NCBI GenBank assembly: GCA_017547165.1
Contig: JAFYQK010000021.1
Coordinates: 22,615 to 86,614, forward strand
Length of the DNA: 64,000 nucleotides
DNA from: Bacteroidaceae bacterium
GTDB lineage: Bacteria; Bacteroidota; Bacteroidia; Bacteroidales; Bacteroidaceae
Direction of reading: 5' to 3'
Position 1 is the stretch's first letter. Every line of letters starts with the position of its first letter. The position numbers were made by a program, and so were the translations under genes. Below are positions 53,898 through 63,975 of the stretch, one piece after another. A model generated the notes under the pieces. The model had not been told where the DNA came from, ran no database searches, and saw only the letters and a program-made list of their open reading frames with translations.

Positions 53898-55811
53898 TTA
53901 CTTCTTTTTGTTCTTTTTTGCCACTTCTTCGGTGAGACTTACACGCCTGTTGCTATTGTCGCGCATTACCGTCATCACAATGTCGCTTACCATTTGTTTC
54001 AGTTCGGCAAGGAACTGGTGCGCGTCATATTGCTGTTGCTCTATTTGCCGCAGTTTGCGCTCCCAAATGCCAGTCAGTTCCGCACTTTTCAGCAACTCTT
54101 CCTGTATGATGCCAATAAGCTCCACGCCAGTGGGAGTAGCCCAAAGCGAAGTGCGCTCTTTGCGGATATAGCGACGACGGAATAGGGTCTCAATTATAGC
54201 GGCACGAGTAGAAGGACGTCCTATACCGTTTTCCTTTAGAGCATCCCTTAAATCCTCGTCTTCAACCATTTTGCCTGCTGTTTCCATGGCACGAAGCAAG
54301 GTTGCTTCAGTGTATGGTTTGGGGGGAGTGGTTTGTTTTTCTGCCAGATCAGGAATGTGGGGACCACTTTCGCCCTTGGTAAACTCAGGCAGAGTTTTTT
54401 CTTCCGAACTGCTATCCTGTGAATCCATGTTTGCTGTCCACAACACCTTCCAAGCTGGGTCGGTGATGTGTTTGCCAGTTGCTCGGAAAGCGATATTGTC
54501 CACATCACCTGTTATGGTGGTTGTTTCAAACAGGCAATCGGGGTAGAAGATGCCGATGAAACGTCGTGCAATAAGGTCAAAAACTTTCTTTTCTATTTCA
54601 GAAAGTCCTATTATAGGCTGTCCCGTAGGAATGATGGCATGGTGGTCGGTAACCTTCGAATTATCGAAGAACTTCTTGTCCTTACGAAGTTTCTGTCCCT
54701 TTATACGTTCCATCAGGTGAAAGTAGTCTTTAAGACCATTCATTATCTGTCCGCACTTAGGGTAGATGTCGTCTGGAAGGAACGTGGTATCTACACGTGG
54801 GTATGTTGATACTTTCTTTTCGTACAGACTCTGTACCAATTGTAAGGTCTGCTCTGCAGAAAAACCGAATTTTTTATTGCATTCTACTTGCAGACTTGTA
54901 AGGTCGAAAAGGCGTGGGGGGGCCTCCTTGCCTTTTTTCTTCTCTATCTTCTTAACAGTAAATGGTAAGTCCTTAATCCGGTCAAGAATTACCTGTCCCT
55001 CCTCTTTGGTTTTGAAACCTTTAGGAGTTTTTTCCTTTGTCTTGGTCTGCTTGGTTTGTTCTTCTCTAGAAATATTGTCTTCGCTTTGTTCCTCATCATC
55101 CATGACAACATTAAAAGTGGTGTTTCTATACGAGGTTGTCAGTACCCAATATGTGGTGGGAACAAAGTTTTCTATTTCCTGCTGACGGCGTACAATCAGA
55201 GCAAGTGTTGGGGTCTGTACCCTTCCTATGCTTAAAACCTGGTTGTTTTTTTGACTTCCGTCATTAGTGCGGTATTTTAGGGTGTACAATCTTGTCGCGT
55301 TCATGCCTAAGGTCCAGTCGCCAATGGCACGCATCAAACCGGCCTCATACAGACTTTGGTAGTGCGACTGGTCTTTAAGGTTTTGGAACCCTTCTCTGAT
55401 TGCCTCCTCGGTAAGGGATGATATCCATAAGCGTTGCACAGGACATTTTGCACCGGTCAGTTGCATCACCCATCGTTGAATCAATTCTCCCTCCTGCCCG
55501 GCATCACCGCAGTTTATTATGGAGTCGGCATTCTGCATCAAAGAAGCTATCACCTTGAATTGATGCTCCACACCCTTGTCCTGTTTTAGACGGATACCGA
55601 AGCGTGGCGGTATCATGGGCAGGGACCCCAGCGACCAGTACTTCCATTGCTGGTTGTATTCGTGGGGTTCTTTAAGTTCGCACAGATGACCGAAAGTCCA
55701 GGTCACCTGATATCCGTTTCCCTCCATATATCCGTCGCGGGAAGTTGTGGCACCAAGCACTTTTGCTATGTCCTTGGCAACAGACGGTTTCTCGGCAATG
55801 CAGACTATCAT
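53898..55811 (-). CDS. topB: DNA topoisomerase III
   Basis: A 637-residue type IA topoisomerase. The TOPRIM domain starts [20 protein letters not shown] and has the [10 protein letters not shown] acidic metal motif (usual DxDxEG form reduced to DAGQEG). The active-site Tyr is in [11 protein letters not shown], near residue 340, and [19 protein letters not shown] and [15 protein letters not shown] are family blocks. The start [10 protein letters not shown] was chosen; ATGA overlap with the next gene's stop supports it. Lys-rich C-terminus (KKNKKK). Confidence 0.9.
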   Translation of the reverse strand: MIVCIAEKPSVAKDIAKVLGATTSRDGYMEGNGYQVTWTFGHLCELKEPHEYNQQWKYWSLGSLPMIPPRFGIRLKQDKGVEHQFKVIASLMQNADSIINCGDAGQEGELIQRWVMQLTGAKCPVQRLWISSLTEEAIREGFQNLKDQSHYQSLYEAGLMRAIGDWTLGMNATRLYTLKYRTNDGSQKNNQVLSIGRVQTPTLALIVRRQQEIENFVPTTYWVLTTSYRNTTFNVVMDDEEQSEDNISREEQTKQTKTKEKTPKGFKTKEEGQVILDRIKDLPFTVKKIEKKKGKEAPPRLFDLTSLQVECNKKFGFSAEQTLQLVQSLYEKKVSTYPRVDTTFLPDDIYPKCGQIMNGLKDYFHLMERIKGQKLRKDKKFFDNSKVTDHHAIIPTGQPIIGLSEIEKKVFDLIARRFIGIFYPDCLFETTTITGDVDNIAFRATGKHITDPAWKVLWTANMDSQDSSSEEKTLPEFTKGESGPHIPDLAEKQTTPPKPYTEATLLRAMETAGKMVEDEDLRDALKENGIGRPSTRAAIIETLFRRRYIRKERTSLWATPTGVELIGIIQEELLKSAELTGIWERKLRQIEQQQYDAHQFLAELKQMVSDIVMTVMRDNSNRRVSLTEEVAKKNKKK

Positions 55812-57514
55812 GCAACACAAAGCAGCAGTATTATCAGCTGCGCGGTAAGGATTCTGAGGAACATGCTAAGGGGGTAAACAGTGCTATAGCCTACGGCAGG
55901 AGCATCGTTTGACGCGGTTTGGTTGGCAAAAGCAAGTGCTGGTGGGTCGGTGTTGGCACCTGCTATAAGTCCCATCAATGTGAAGTAGTTGAGTTTATAA
56001 TACAACTTGCCTACTAAACCCATTATTAAGATGGGTATGGTGGTAATAAGGAATCCGCACCAAACATAGTGAAGTCCGTTTCCTTCTATCACGGTGTTCC
56101 AGAAATTAGCTCCAGCCTTTATTCCTACGCTCGCAAGGAACAACGCCAATCCCATCTCTCTCAACATAAGGTTGGCACTGGTTGTGGTATATGCAACAAT
56201 CTTTGCCTTATAACCAAAGCGTGCCAGCAGAATGGCTATGATCAGCGGACCACCGGCCAGACCCAGTTTTACAGGAGTGGGCACGCCAGGTACGGCAAAA
56301 GGAATGGAACCGAAGATGATGCCAACGAATATACCGATGAATATGGCTGTCAGATTGGGGTGGTCCAGTTTCTTTACCGAGTTGCCCATCTTGCTCGCCA
56401 CGCGGTTTACTGCGTCTTCGGGACCTACTACTACAATGCGGTCACCAACCTGTAGTCGCAGATGTCTTTCAGCAAAAAGGTTCATGCCGCCACGCTTCAC
56501 TCGGGTTACATTCACACCATATACACTTGAGAAATGCAACTCAGCCAATGTCTTGCCATTCATCTTGGACTGGGTTACCAGCACATGCTTTGTCACCATT
56601 GGCACATCCTGCTTTTCCCAAATCACTTCTTCCTGTGGACCAATAAAAGCACTGATTGCCTCGGCGTCGTCTTGTGCACAGTTGACGAACATCTTATCGC
56701 CAATATGTATAATGGTATCCTTGTTGGGGATACTTACATGTCCGTTCTGTAGTATGCGGCTGCACACGAAATCACGGCCAAGAAACTCTCGAACTTGCAG
56801 AATGGTTCGGTTGGCTAGTGCTGGATTGGTGGCTACAATAGTCATCTTGTGTGGGGTGACATGCGGATTGGCCGCTATCTCATTTTCTATTTGTTTCTGC
56901 TCTTTTGTTAGCGAGGTTCGGGTCAGGATGCGGATTAATATAGTGGCACTAATGATTCCCACTACGCCAAGGGGGTATGCGCAGGCATAACCATTGGCTA
57001 TAAGGGGAGCCGCTTCAGAACCGAAAACGGTATTACACGCTTCTGTAGCAGCACCCAGACCTGGGGTATTTGTTATGGCACCGCAGAGCACACCCACCAT
57101 CATGGCTAAATTATGACTGTTTTGGCCAGGCATGCCATTGCCGTCATAGAATATAAGGAAGAACAGACCTATGCAGCACAGTACATTCAACAGTATTATG
57201 CCCACAGCCAGAAGGTTCATGGTTATGCCACCTTTCTTGAAACTCTCAAAGAAACCAGGACCAACCTGCAAACCAATGCAGTAGACAAACAGAATTAGTC
57301 CAAAGTCTTGCACAAAGGTTAATGTGGATGTGGTTCCGGTAAGTCCGATGTGTCCAGCCAGAATACCTGCGAAAAGTACAAATGTAACTCCTAAAGAAAT
57401 ACCAAAGAATTTTATGCGTCCCAGTGCCAAACCAATGCTGATTACACCTGCATACAGCATCACTATGTGTCCTATGCTGTCGGTTGATGTGATAAGTGAA
57501 TTTAACCAATCCAT
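55808..57514 (-). CDS. AspT/YidE-family putative transporter
   Basis: A 568-residue membrane protein. The N-terminal and C-terminal halves each have about five hydrophobic helices with the duplicated AspT/YidE motif: [19 protein letters not shown] near 75 and [17 protein letters not shown] near 475. In between lie two RCK_C (TrkA-C) domains (about 215-290 and 300-385) that usually bind a ligand. The AspT-type exchange of aspartate for alanine is one known activity, but substrates vary. It overlaps topB by 4 bp. It is divergent from mutA across 160 bp. Confidence 0.85.
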   Translation of the reverse strand: MDWLNSLITSTDSIGHIVMLYAGVISIGLALGRIKFFGISLGVTFVLFAGILAGHIGLTGTTSTLTFVQDFGLILFVYCIGLQVGPGFFESFKKGGITMNLLAVGIILLNVLCCIGLFFLIFYDGNGMPGQNSHNLAMMVGVLCGAITNTPGLGAATEACNTVFGSEAAPLIANGYACAYPLGVVGIISATILIRILTRTSLTKEQKQIENEIAANPHVTPHKMTIVATNPALANRTILQVREFLGRDFVCSRILQNGHVSIPNKDTIIHIGDKMFVNCAQDDAEAISAFIGPQEEVIWEKQDVPMVTKHVLVTQSKMNGKTLAELHFSSVYGVNVTRVKRGGMNLFAERHLRLQVGDRIVVVGPEDAVNRVASKMGNSVKKLDHPNLTAIFIGIFVGIIFGSIPFAVPGVPTPVKLGLAGGPLIIAILLARFGYKAKIVAYTTTSANLMLREMGLALFLASVGIKAGANFWNTVIEGNGLHYVWCGFLITTIPILIMGLVGKLYYKLNYFTLMGLIAGANTDPPALAFANQTASNDAPAVGYSTVYPLSMFLRILTAQLIILLLCVA

Positions 57515-57552
57515 AGCTTACCTGTTGATGATTTTAATGTGTGATTTTATTG

Positions 57553-57560
57553 CAAAAATA
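57553..57560 (-). promoter_or_regulatory. -7 box for the transporter-topB pair
   Basis: The minus strand reads TATTTTTG, about 38 bp upstream of the transporter start. A well-spaced -33 box was not found. Confidence 0.45.
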
Positions 57561-57601
57561 CTCAAAAATCCAACATCATATCTACTTTTGTACGATTTAA
57601 T

Positions 57602-57632
57602 TTTGTTGAGCAATTAAAAATATGTACTTTTG
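57602..57632 (+). promoter_or_regulatory. Promoter of mutAB
   Basis: TTTG at 57602-57605, a 19 bp spacer and TACTTTTG at 57625-57632, 42 bp upstream of mutA. A second TACTTTTG lies at 57583-57590. Confidence 0.7.
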
Positions 57633-57674
57633 TTCGAAATATATAGCAAAATAACATTATATAAACAGTTAAAA

Positions 57675-59534
57675 ATGGCAGATAACAAAGAAAAACTTTT
57701 CTCTGATTTTACTGCTCCCTCGGCTCAGGAATGGCGTGAGAAGATTGAGGTTGACCTCAAGGGTGCGGACTATCAGAAGAAAATGGTATGGAGAACCAAC
57801 GAAGGTTTTTCCATGGAACCCTTCTACCGTAAGGAGGATGTGGAGAATCTGGCAACAGTGAATGCTCTTCCCGGCGAGTATCCCTATGTTCGTGGCAACA
57901 AGACTGCAGACAACTCTTGGTATGTTCGTCAGGACATCAAGTGTGGCGAGTGTGCCAAGGAGGCTAATGCAAAGGCATTGGACGTATTGAACCGTGGTGT
58001 TGATTCACTGGGTTTCATTCTTCCCAGCGAGTATGTTAGCAAGGAGTACATCGAGACTTTGCTCGAAGGCATCCTGGCAGATTGCGTTGAGTTGAACTTC
58101 CGCACTTGTCAGCGTTGCAGCGTAGAGTTGGCTCAGATCCTTGTCGCTTATTTCGAGGCAAAGGGTTACGACAAGGCTCGTTTGGCTGGTAGCATCAGCT
58201 TCGACCCCCTGGACAAGATGGTCATGAAGGGCAAGGATACAGAGAAGTTGCTCCCCGTTGCCAAGGCAATGGTTGAAACTCTTGCCGCATATCCCCAGTT
58301 CCGTGCCGTAGCAGTTAATGCTTACCGACTCACTGATGCTGGTGCTTACAGCTACCAGGACCTCGGCTATGCTTTGGCTTGGGGTAACGAGTACATGGTT
58401 CAGCTCACCGAAGCTGGCGTTCCTGCAGAACTCGCTGCACAGAGCATCAAGTTCAACCTGGGTATCAATGGCGTTTACTTCATGGAGATTGCCAAGTTGC
58501 GTGCTGCTCGTATGTTGTGGGCTCAGATTGTTGCTCAGTACACCGAGTGCAAGGAGGCAGCAAAGATGCATATCTGCGCTTACACCACAACCTACAACCA
58601 GACCGTGTTCGACAGCTATGTTAACATGCTCCGTTCTCAGACCGAGGCCATGAGTGCTGCTTTAGGTGGTGTGGACAGTATGGTTGTTGTTCCTTTCGAT
58701 GCTCCCTACGAGACTCCCACCGACTTTGCAGAGCGTATCGCTCGCAATCAGCAGCTGTTGCTGAAGGACGAGTGTCACTTCGACCGCATGGTTGACGTGG
58801 CTGGCGGTTCTTACTTCATCGAGCAGCTCACCAAGTCTCTCAGTGAGCAGGCATGGAAGCTGTTCCTCTCTGTTGAGGAGCAGGGTGGCTTCCTCGCTGC
58901 TGTTAAGGCAGGTGCCGTTCAGACTGTTATCAACGAGACCAACGCCAAGCGTCATGCCGATGCCGGCAAGCGTAAGGAGTTCCTTTTGGGTACCAACCAG
59001 TTCCCCAACTTCACCGAGAAGAGCGAGGGCAAGACTCCCGTTGCATGCTGCTGCAAGAGCAAGTGCGGTTGTGGCGAGGCTCCCGCTATCGCTTCTATCG
59101 AGGAAAGCCGTCTTGCTAGCGAGTTCGAGGCTTTGCGCCTGACAACAGAGAAGGCCGAGAAGGTTCCCGTGGCATTCATGCTCACTATCGGTAACTTGGC
59201 TATGCGTCAGGCTCGTGCCCAGTTCTCTTGCAACTTCCTGGCTGCTGCCGGTTACCAGGTTGTTGACAACCTCGGCTTCAAGACTGTTGAAGAGGGTGTT
59301 GATGCTGCTATGGCTGCTGGTGCAGACGTTGTTGTCATCTGTTCAAGCGACGACGAGTATGCAGAGTATGCTATTCCCGCATTCCAGTATTTGAATGGTC
59401 GCGCAATGTTCGTTGTTGCAGGTGCTCCCGCTTGCAGCGAGGATCTGAAGCAGGCCGGTATCGAGAACTTCATCCATGTCCGTGTTGACCAGTTGAAGAC
59501 TCTCAAGGAGTATAACGCTAAACTTGGTATCTAA
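57675..59534 (+). CDS. mutA: Methylmalonyl-CoA mutase small subunit
   Basis: A 619-residue beta subunit of the B12-dependent mutase that interconverts succinyl-CoA and methylmalonyl-CoA. Residues about 1-440 are the TIM-barrel-like mutase domain ([57 protein letters not shown]). Residues about 495-619 are the degenerate B12-binding fold that lacks the DxHxxG His, as in other small subunits. Between the two lies a short Cys-rich stretch (C458-C460, C464 and C466, [11 protein letters not shown]), not expected in MutA. The start ATG 57675 was chosen, and MFEIYSKITLYKQLK upstream is rejected because it spans the -7 box. mutB follows after 4 bp. Confidence 0.92.
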   Translation: MADNKEKLFSDFTAPSAQEWREKIEVDLKGADYQKKMVWRTNEGFSMEPFYRKEDVENLATVNALPGEYPYVRGNKTADNSWYVRQDIKCGECAKEANAKALDVLNRGVDSLGFILPSEYVSKEYIETLLEGILADCVELNFRTCQRCSVELAQILVAYFEAKGYDKARLAGSISFDPLDKMVMKGKDTEKLLPVAKAMVETLAAYPQFRAVAVNAYRLTDAGAYSYQDLGYALAWGNEYMVQLTEAGVPAELAAQSIKFNLGINGVYFMEIAKLRAARMLWAQIVAQYTECKEAAKMHICAYTTTYNQTVFDSYVNMLRSQTEAMSAALGGVDSMVVVPFDAPYETPTDFAERIARNQQLLLKDECHFDRMVDVAGGSYFIEQLTKSLSEQAWKLFLSVEEQGGFLAAVKAGAVQTVINETNAKRHADAGKRKEFLLGTNQFPNFTEKSEGKTPVACCCKSKCGCGEAPAIASIEESRLASEFEALRLTTEKAEKVPVAFMLTIGNLAMRQARAQFSCNFLAAAGYQVVDNLGFKTVEEGVDAAMAAGADVVVICSSDDEYAEYAIPAFQYLNGRAMFVVAGAPACSEDLKQAGIENFIHVRVDQLKTLKEYNAKLGI

Positions 59535-59538
59535 TCTT

Positions 59539-61710
59539 ATGGCACGCAAATCATTTAGTAATATAGACATCTTTGCCGGCATTGAGGCAAAGAACGGCCA
59601 GCAATGGCAACAGGAAAATGGTATCACTGCCAACTGGAAGACAGCCGAGCAGATTGATATCCAGCCCGTATATACAAAGGAAGACCTCGAAGGCATGGAG
59701 CACCTCGACTTTGGTGCAGGTATTCCTCCCTTCCTCCGTGGCCCCTATAGCATGATGTATCCCTTCCGCCCATGGACCATCCGTCAGTATGCAGGTTTCT
59801 CTACTGCCGAGGAGTCCAACGCTTTCTATCGCCGTAACCTGGCAGCAGGTCAGAAGGGTCTTTCCGTAGCATTCGACCTTCCCACTCACCGTGGTTACGA
59901 CCCCAACAACGAGCGCGTGGTTGGCGACGTTGGTAAGGCCGGTGTTAGCATCTGCTCTTTGGAGAACATGAAGACCTTGTTCGCAGGTATCCCCCTGAAC
60001 AAGATGTCTGTGTCCATGACCATGAACGGTGCTGTGTTGCCAGTTCTCGCATTCTACATCAATGCTGGTCTTGAGCAGGGTGCTCAGCTCGAGGAGATGG
60101 CAGGTACCATCCAGAACGACATCCTTAAGGAGTTCATGGTACGTAATACCTACATCTACCCACCAGCATTCTCAATGAAGATTATTGCTGATATCTTTGA
60201 GTTTACTTCTCAGAAGATGCCTAAGTTCAACAGCATTTCTATCTCCGGTTATCACATGCAGGAGGCTGGTGCTACTGCCGACATCGAGTTGGCTTACACC
60301 TTGGCCGACGGTATGGACTATCTCCGCGCAGGTATCAATGCGGGTATTGATGTGGATGCTTTTGCTCCCCGTCTCAGTTTCTTCTGGGCTATCGGCATGA
60401 ACCACTTCATGGAGATTGCCAAGATGCGAGCCGGTCGTCTGTTGTGGGCTAAGATCGTTAAGAGCTTCGGTGCCAAGAATCCTAAGTCTATGGCTCTCCG
60501 TACTCACTCTCAGACCTCTGGTTGGTCTCTGACAGAGCAGGATCCTTTCAACAACGTAGGTCGTACCTGTATTGAGGCAATGGCAGCAGTATTGGGTCAC
60601 ACCCAGTCATTGCACACCAATGCTCTCGACGAGGCTATCGCTCTGCCCACCGACTTCTCTGCCCGTATTGCTCGTAATACCCAGATCTACATCCAGAACG
60701 AGACTGAGGTTTGCAAGCACATCGATCCATGGGCAGGTTCTTACTATGTTGAGAAACTCACTCAAGAACTTTACACCAAGGCTTGGGCTCACATCCAGGA
60801 GATTGAGGAGCTTGGCGGTATGGCAAAGGCTATCGAGACAGGTCTTCCCAAGATGCGTATCGAGGAGGCTGCGGCTCGCACTCAGGCTCGTATTGACTGT
60901 GGTACACAGACCATCGTTGGTGTCAACAAGTATCGTCTCGATCACGAGGATCCCATCGATATCCTCGAGATTGACAACACCGCTGTTCGTTTGCAGCAGG
61001 AGGAGGCTCTCAAGGAACTGAAGGCTAACCGCGATGAGGCTCAGGTTAAGGCTGACCTCGAGGCCATCACTCGTTGCGTTCAGGAGTTCCAGGATGGCAA
61101 GAAGAGCGAGCAGAACTTGCTCGACCTTGCTGTTCGTGCAGCAGGCCACCGTGCCACATTGGGTGAGATTTCAGACGCTTGCGAGGCAGTCGTAGGTCGT
61201 TATAAGGCAGTAATCAGAACTATCAGCAACGTGTATTCATCAGAAAGTAAGAGCGATGCTCTCTTCCACGAGGCATGCGCATTGACAGAGGAGTTTGCTA
61301 AACTCAATGGTCGTCGTCCCCGCATCATGATTGCCAAGATGGGTCAGGACGGTCACGACCGTGGTGCTAAGGTTTGTGCAACAGGTTATGCCGACTGCGG
61401 TTACGATGTGGACATGGGTCCCTTGTTCCAGACTCCTGCCGAGAGTGCTCGTCAGGCTGTGGAGAACGACGTGAATATCGTAGGTGTAAGCTCTTTGGCT
61501 GCTGGTCACAAGACTCTCGTTCCTCAGATCATCGAGGAATTGAAGAAGCTCGGCCGCGAGGACATCATGGTTATCGCCGGTGGTGTTATCCCTGCTCAGG
61601 ACTATGACTTCCTGTATCAGGCAGGCGTAGCAGCTATCTTCGGTCCTGGTACTCCCGTAGCATACTCTGCCGTACAGATGATGAAGATTCTGTTGGGCAA
61701 GGAAGACTAA
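59539..61710 (+). CDS. mutB: Methylmalonyl-CoA mutase large subunit
   Basis: A 723-residue catalytic subunit. The N-terminal barrel binds the CoA ester ([24 protein letters not shown] near residue 70-95, [12 protein letters not shown]). The C-terminal B12-binding domain has the DxHxxG motif at D604, H606 and G609 ([13 protein letters not shown]), where the His replaces the lower ligand, followed by [15 protein letters not shown] and [14 protein letters not shown]. Length is normal. It pairs with mutA, 4 bp away. With MeaB, it supports propionate/succinate fermentation. Terminator at 61743. Confidence 0.95.
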   Translation: MARKSFSNIDIFAGIEAKNGQQWQQENGITANWKTAEQIDIQPVYTKEDLEGMEHLDFGAGIPPFLRGPYSMMYPFRPWTIRQYAGFSTAEESNAFYRRNLAAGQKGLSVAFDLPTHRGYDPNNERVVGDVGKAGVSICSLENMKTLFAGIPLNKMSVSMTMNGAVLPVLAFYINAGLEQGAQLEEMAGTIQNDILKEFMVRNTYIYPPAFSMKIIADIFEFTSQKMPKFNSISISGYHMQEAGATADIELAYTLADGMDYLRAGINAGIDVDAFAPRLSFFWAIGMNHFMEIAKMRAGRLLWAKIVKSFGAKNPKSMALRTHSQTSGWSLTEQDPFNNVGRTCIEAMAAVLGHTQSLHTNALDEAIALPTDFSARIARNTQIYIQNETEVCKHIDPWAGSYYVEKLTQELYTKAWAHIQEIEELGGMAKAIETGLPKMRIEEAAARTQARIDCGTQTIVGVNKYRLDHEDPIDILEIDNTAVRLQQEEALKELKANRDEAQVKADLEAITRCVQEFQDGKKSEQNLLDLAVRAAGHRATLGEISDACEAVVGRYKAVIRTISNVYSSESKSDALFHEACALTEEFAKLNGRRPRIMIAKMGQDGHDRGAKVCATGYADCGYDVDMGPLFQTPAESARQAVENDVNIVGVSSLAAGHKTLVPQIIEELKKLGREDIMVIAGGVIPAQDYDFLYQAGVAAIFGPGTPVAYSAVQMMKILLGKED

Positions 61711-61742
61711 CACAATAGACTTATCATCTATTATATATTAAT

Positions 61743-61780
61743 AAGGTGGCGCATCCTTTCTGGGTGCGCCACCTTTTCTT
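61743..61780 (+). terminator. Terminator after mutB
   Basis: A near-perfect 14-bp stem (61743-61756 with 61762-61775) around a 5-nt loop and TTTTCTT. Confidence 0.9.
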
Positions 61781-61893
61781 GATACCCGCAACGCGGCATT
61801 CCTGATAGCCTTTGTCTTTTTTGTGGTGCGATATCATTTTTATGCCGCCACCATGTAAAAAAGAGATATGAGTTTTTCTTTTTTTGGGAAAAA

Positions 61894-61910
61894 GTTGCTA
61901 TCTTTGCAAC
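61894..61910 (+). promoter_or_regulatory. -7 box with overlapping inverted repeat, hipBA
   Basis: TATCTTTG at 61899-61906 overlaps the inverted repeat GTTGC-N7-GCAAC (61894-61910). It is a good candidate for the HipB operator, so the module is probably autoregulated. The -33 region is not clear. Confidence 0.55.
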
Positions 61911-61949
61911 AAATAAAATATTGTTTGTTTGTTGGCAAAAAAGATTGCT

Positions 61950-62267
61950 ATGAATAATATATTATTGATTAGTATTGATACTCCAGGTGATGTTGCTAAG
62001 CAAATTGCCGCAAGGGTTAAGGCCCGTCGTTTGGAATTAAACCTGACACAGGAGGGGCTTGCGTCAAGAGCGGGGGTTAAATTCGCAACCTATCGTCGTT
62101 TTGAGCAGTCTGGTGAGATATCGTTGCGAGGTTTGCTTCAAATTGCTTTTGCACTGAATTGCCTTGATGAGTTTAATGGACTTTTTGCTCAAAAACAGTA
62201 TCAGTCACTTGATGATGTTTTGAAAGAACAGGATGTTAAACGTAAAAGAGGAAAGAAAAATGAATAA
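61950..62267 (+). CDS. hipB: HipB-type XRE helix-turn-helix antitoxin
   Basis: A 105-residue protein with a Cro/C1-type HTH domain (IAARVKARRLELNLTQEGLASRAGVKFATYRRFEQSG, residues about 19-56), followed by a Lys-rich tail (KEQDVKRKRGKKNE). The tail may be the part that fits the toxin. The start ATG at 61950 was chosen over a TTG 21 bp upstream. It overlaps hipA by 8 bp. HipB-type antitoxins repress their own operon together with HipA. Confidence 0.82.
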   Translation: MNNILLISIDTPGDVAKQIAARVKARRLELNLTQEGLASRAGVKFATYRRFEQSGEISLRGLLQIAFALNCLDEFNGLFAQKQYQSLDDVLKEQDVKRKRGKKNE

Positions 62268-63336
62268 TATCAAACAAATAGAGGTTATATATTCTGGCCA
62301 GCTTGTTGGCCGTTTGGTCTTGACTGGGGATAGACTATGCGCATTTGAATATTCCTCTGAGTGGCTTGTCTCAGGATTCTCTATTTCTCCCTTTGAGTTG
62401 CCATTGCGCAATGGGGTATTCATTGCTAAGCCTCGCCCTTTCGATGGCGGATTTGGAGTATTCGATGATTGCTTGCCAGATGGCTGGGGGTTACTTGTTC
62501 TTGATAGATATTTACAGCAACAAGGAATAAATCCATGTAACCTCACCCTTCTGGACCGCCTCGCATTGGTTGGAACTACAGGGCGAGGGGCATTGGAATT
62601 TAGACCAGACAAGAGTGTTGTTACCAAACAGGAGTATGCAGATTTCGAGAAACTTGCATTAGAAGCAGAACAAATACTTGATAGCGACGATTATAATGGT
62701 GAGGGCATTGAGGAGTTCCAACATCGAGGAGGTTCTCCAGGTGGTGCTCGTCCAAAGATTTTCACTCGCTGGGAGAATAAGGAATGGATGGTTAAGTTTC
62801 GTGCAAGGAGAGATCCCAAGCGTATAGGTCAAGACGAGTATAATTATTCGTTACTTGCTAAAGAATGTGGTATTGAAATGCCCGAGACACGACTATTTGA
62901 GGAAAAGTATTTTGGAGTGCAACGCTTTGATCGTACGCCAAGTGGCAAACTACACGTCGTAAGCATTGCTGGACTTATAGGAGCCGACTATCGCATGCCA
63001 AGTATAGATTATGCACATATTTTTCAGGTATGTGCTTCGCTTACCCATAGTGTAGCGGAATTGTGGAAGGTTTATCGTCTGATGGTTTTCAATTATTTAA
63101 TCAAGAATAAAGATGACCACGCCAAAAACTTTGCCTTTATATATCGGAATGACGAATGGCACTTCTCTCCTGCATACGACCTTCTGCCTAGTGACGGTAT
63201 GAATGGTTTTCACACCACTTCTATCAATGACAGCATTGAACCAACAAAGGACGACTTGATATCCGTTGCAGTAAAAGCAGGATTGAATAGAAAAGAAGCA
63301 GAAGATATATTCACGTTTATAAGTCGGGTTCTATAA
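62260..63336 (+). CDS. hipA: HipA-type serine/threonine kinase toxin
   Basis: A 358-residue HipA-like kinase. The N-terminal HipA_N/couple region reads YSGQLVGRLVL and GFGVFDDCLPDGWGLLVLDRYL; the glycine-rich loop is GGSPGGARPK (near residue 155); the ATP-binding and catalytic residues are in KFRARRDP, VQRFDRTPSG, IKNKDDHAKNFAF (catalytic Asp) and FSPAYDLLPS (metal Asp). All key residues seem present, so it is probably active. HipA proteins phosphorylate glutamyl-tRNA synthetase or other targets and cause growth arrest. The gene overlaps hipB by 8 bp. Confidence 0.85.
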   Translation: MNNIKQIEVIYSGQLVGRLVLTGDRLCAFEYSSEWLVSGFSISPFELPLRNGVFIAKPRPFDGGFGVFDDCLPDGWGLLVLDRYLQQQGINPCNLTLLDRLALVGTTGRGALEFRPDKSVVTKQEYADFEKLALEAEQILDSDDYNGEGIEEFQHRGGSPGGARPKIFTRWENKEWMVKFRARRDPKRIGQDEYNYSLLAKECGIEMPETRLFEEKYFGVQRFDRTPSGKLHVVSIAGLIGADYRMPSIDYAHIFQVCASLTHSVAELWKVYRLMVFNYLIKNKDDHAKNFAFIYRNDEWHFSPAYDLLPSDGMNGFHTTSINDSIEPTKDDLISVAVKAGLNRKEAEDIFTFISRVL

Positions 63337-63379
63337 ATTAGTCTTGAGTTATATGATGTGATACATACGCAATCGTTCA

Positions 63380-63505
63380 ATGATGATTAGCAAGTCACAG
63401 ATAAAGATGATGCAAGAGGAAATGTATGCCGATTTCTGTACTGCTATCTTCCCTTTATCCTATGGCAATGTGAATTCGGCGAATTCATATTCTGTCCTTA
63501 TGTAA
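63380..63505 (+). CDS. Possible 41-residue ORF after hipA
   Basis: An ATG frame starting MMISKSQIKMMQEEMYADF that ends at 63505. No domain recognised. It may be a remnant of a gene or chance. It includes an inverted repeat, GAATTC-GGC-GAATTC (63473-63487), near the end. Confidence 0.25.
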   Translation: MMISKSQIKMMQEEMYADFCTAIFPLSYGNVNSANSYSVLM

Positions 63506-63552
63506 AATTAATCTATGCCTATATAAAAGCAAAAAGAAAGGGTTATATAGGC

Positions 63553-63653
63553 AAAAAGAGCACGAAACAAAAAATATCCTCAACATTGAGGAGTATTGTA
63601 CCTAATATTTAGTATAAATGTACACAGTATTGTGTACAAATGTACTAAACATT
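63553..63653 (-). repeat. 22-bp period tandem element, copy B
   Basis: On the minus strand four 22-bp units run 63653-63632, 63631-63610, 63609-63588 and 63587-63566, then TCGTGCTCTTTTT (63565-63553). Unit starts read AATGTT, AATACT, AATATT, AATGTT, and the first three have GTA at positions 9-12. The order, number of units and tail match copy A at 32203-32303. Confidence 0.75.
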
Positions 63654-63846
63654 ATGTATATATTTTTTACGCCTATTTCAGGAGTTTATTTGCTTGTACA
63701 AATGCTTTTAATAAAGCTGTAAAAAACATTTTTGCTAATAGTTGAATTTGTAGATGTTAAAGTTCTATCGAGGCGTTCTCTAACCGCCATTCTTGGGTTA
63801 AATTGTTCGTAATTAGTTATCTTAAGTTAATTTCTTATAAAAAATC

Positions 63847-63877
63847 TTTGCTCGTGTTTGTAAAATCAGTAACTTTG
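63847..63877 (+). promoter_or_regulatory. Promoter near the window end
   Basis: TTTG at 63847-63850, a 19 bp spacer and TAACTTTG at 63870-63877. It drives transcription rightward, out of the window, into the leader described next. Confidence 0.65.
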
Positions 63878-63889
63878 CCCCGATATAAA

Positions 63890-63919
63890 TGAATATACCA
63901 CCCGAGTATGCTGATTAAT
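63890..63919 (+). CDS. Possible nine-residue leader ORF
   Basis: ATG at 63890 gives MNIPPEYAD and a stop at 63917-63919, 13 bp after the -7 box. The stop sits at the foot of a hairpin. A leader-peptide role is only a suggestion. Confidence 0.2.
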
Positions 63920-63971
63920 AATCCAAATAATTGTAAAATAACTGCCAAATTCCTTGGTGGTTTGGATTATT
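63917..63971 (+). promoter_or_regulatory. Structured leader hairpin
   Basis: AATAATCCAAA (63917-63927) pairs perfectly with TTTGGATTATT (63961-63971). An inner hairpin pairs CTGCCAA with TTGGTGG (63942-63960) with a wobble. It may act as an attenuator or antisense-like structure; the gene it would control is outside the window. Confidence 0.5.
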
Positions 63972-63975
63972 TTGT

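Noticed and set aside
56232-56990. Plus-strand frame of 252 codons opposite the transporter.
   Set aside because: A shadow of the membrane-protein gene on the other strand; its composition (Met/Thr/Ser/Arg-rich) fits antisense of hydrophobic codons.
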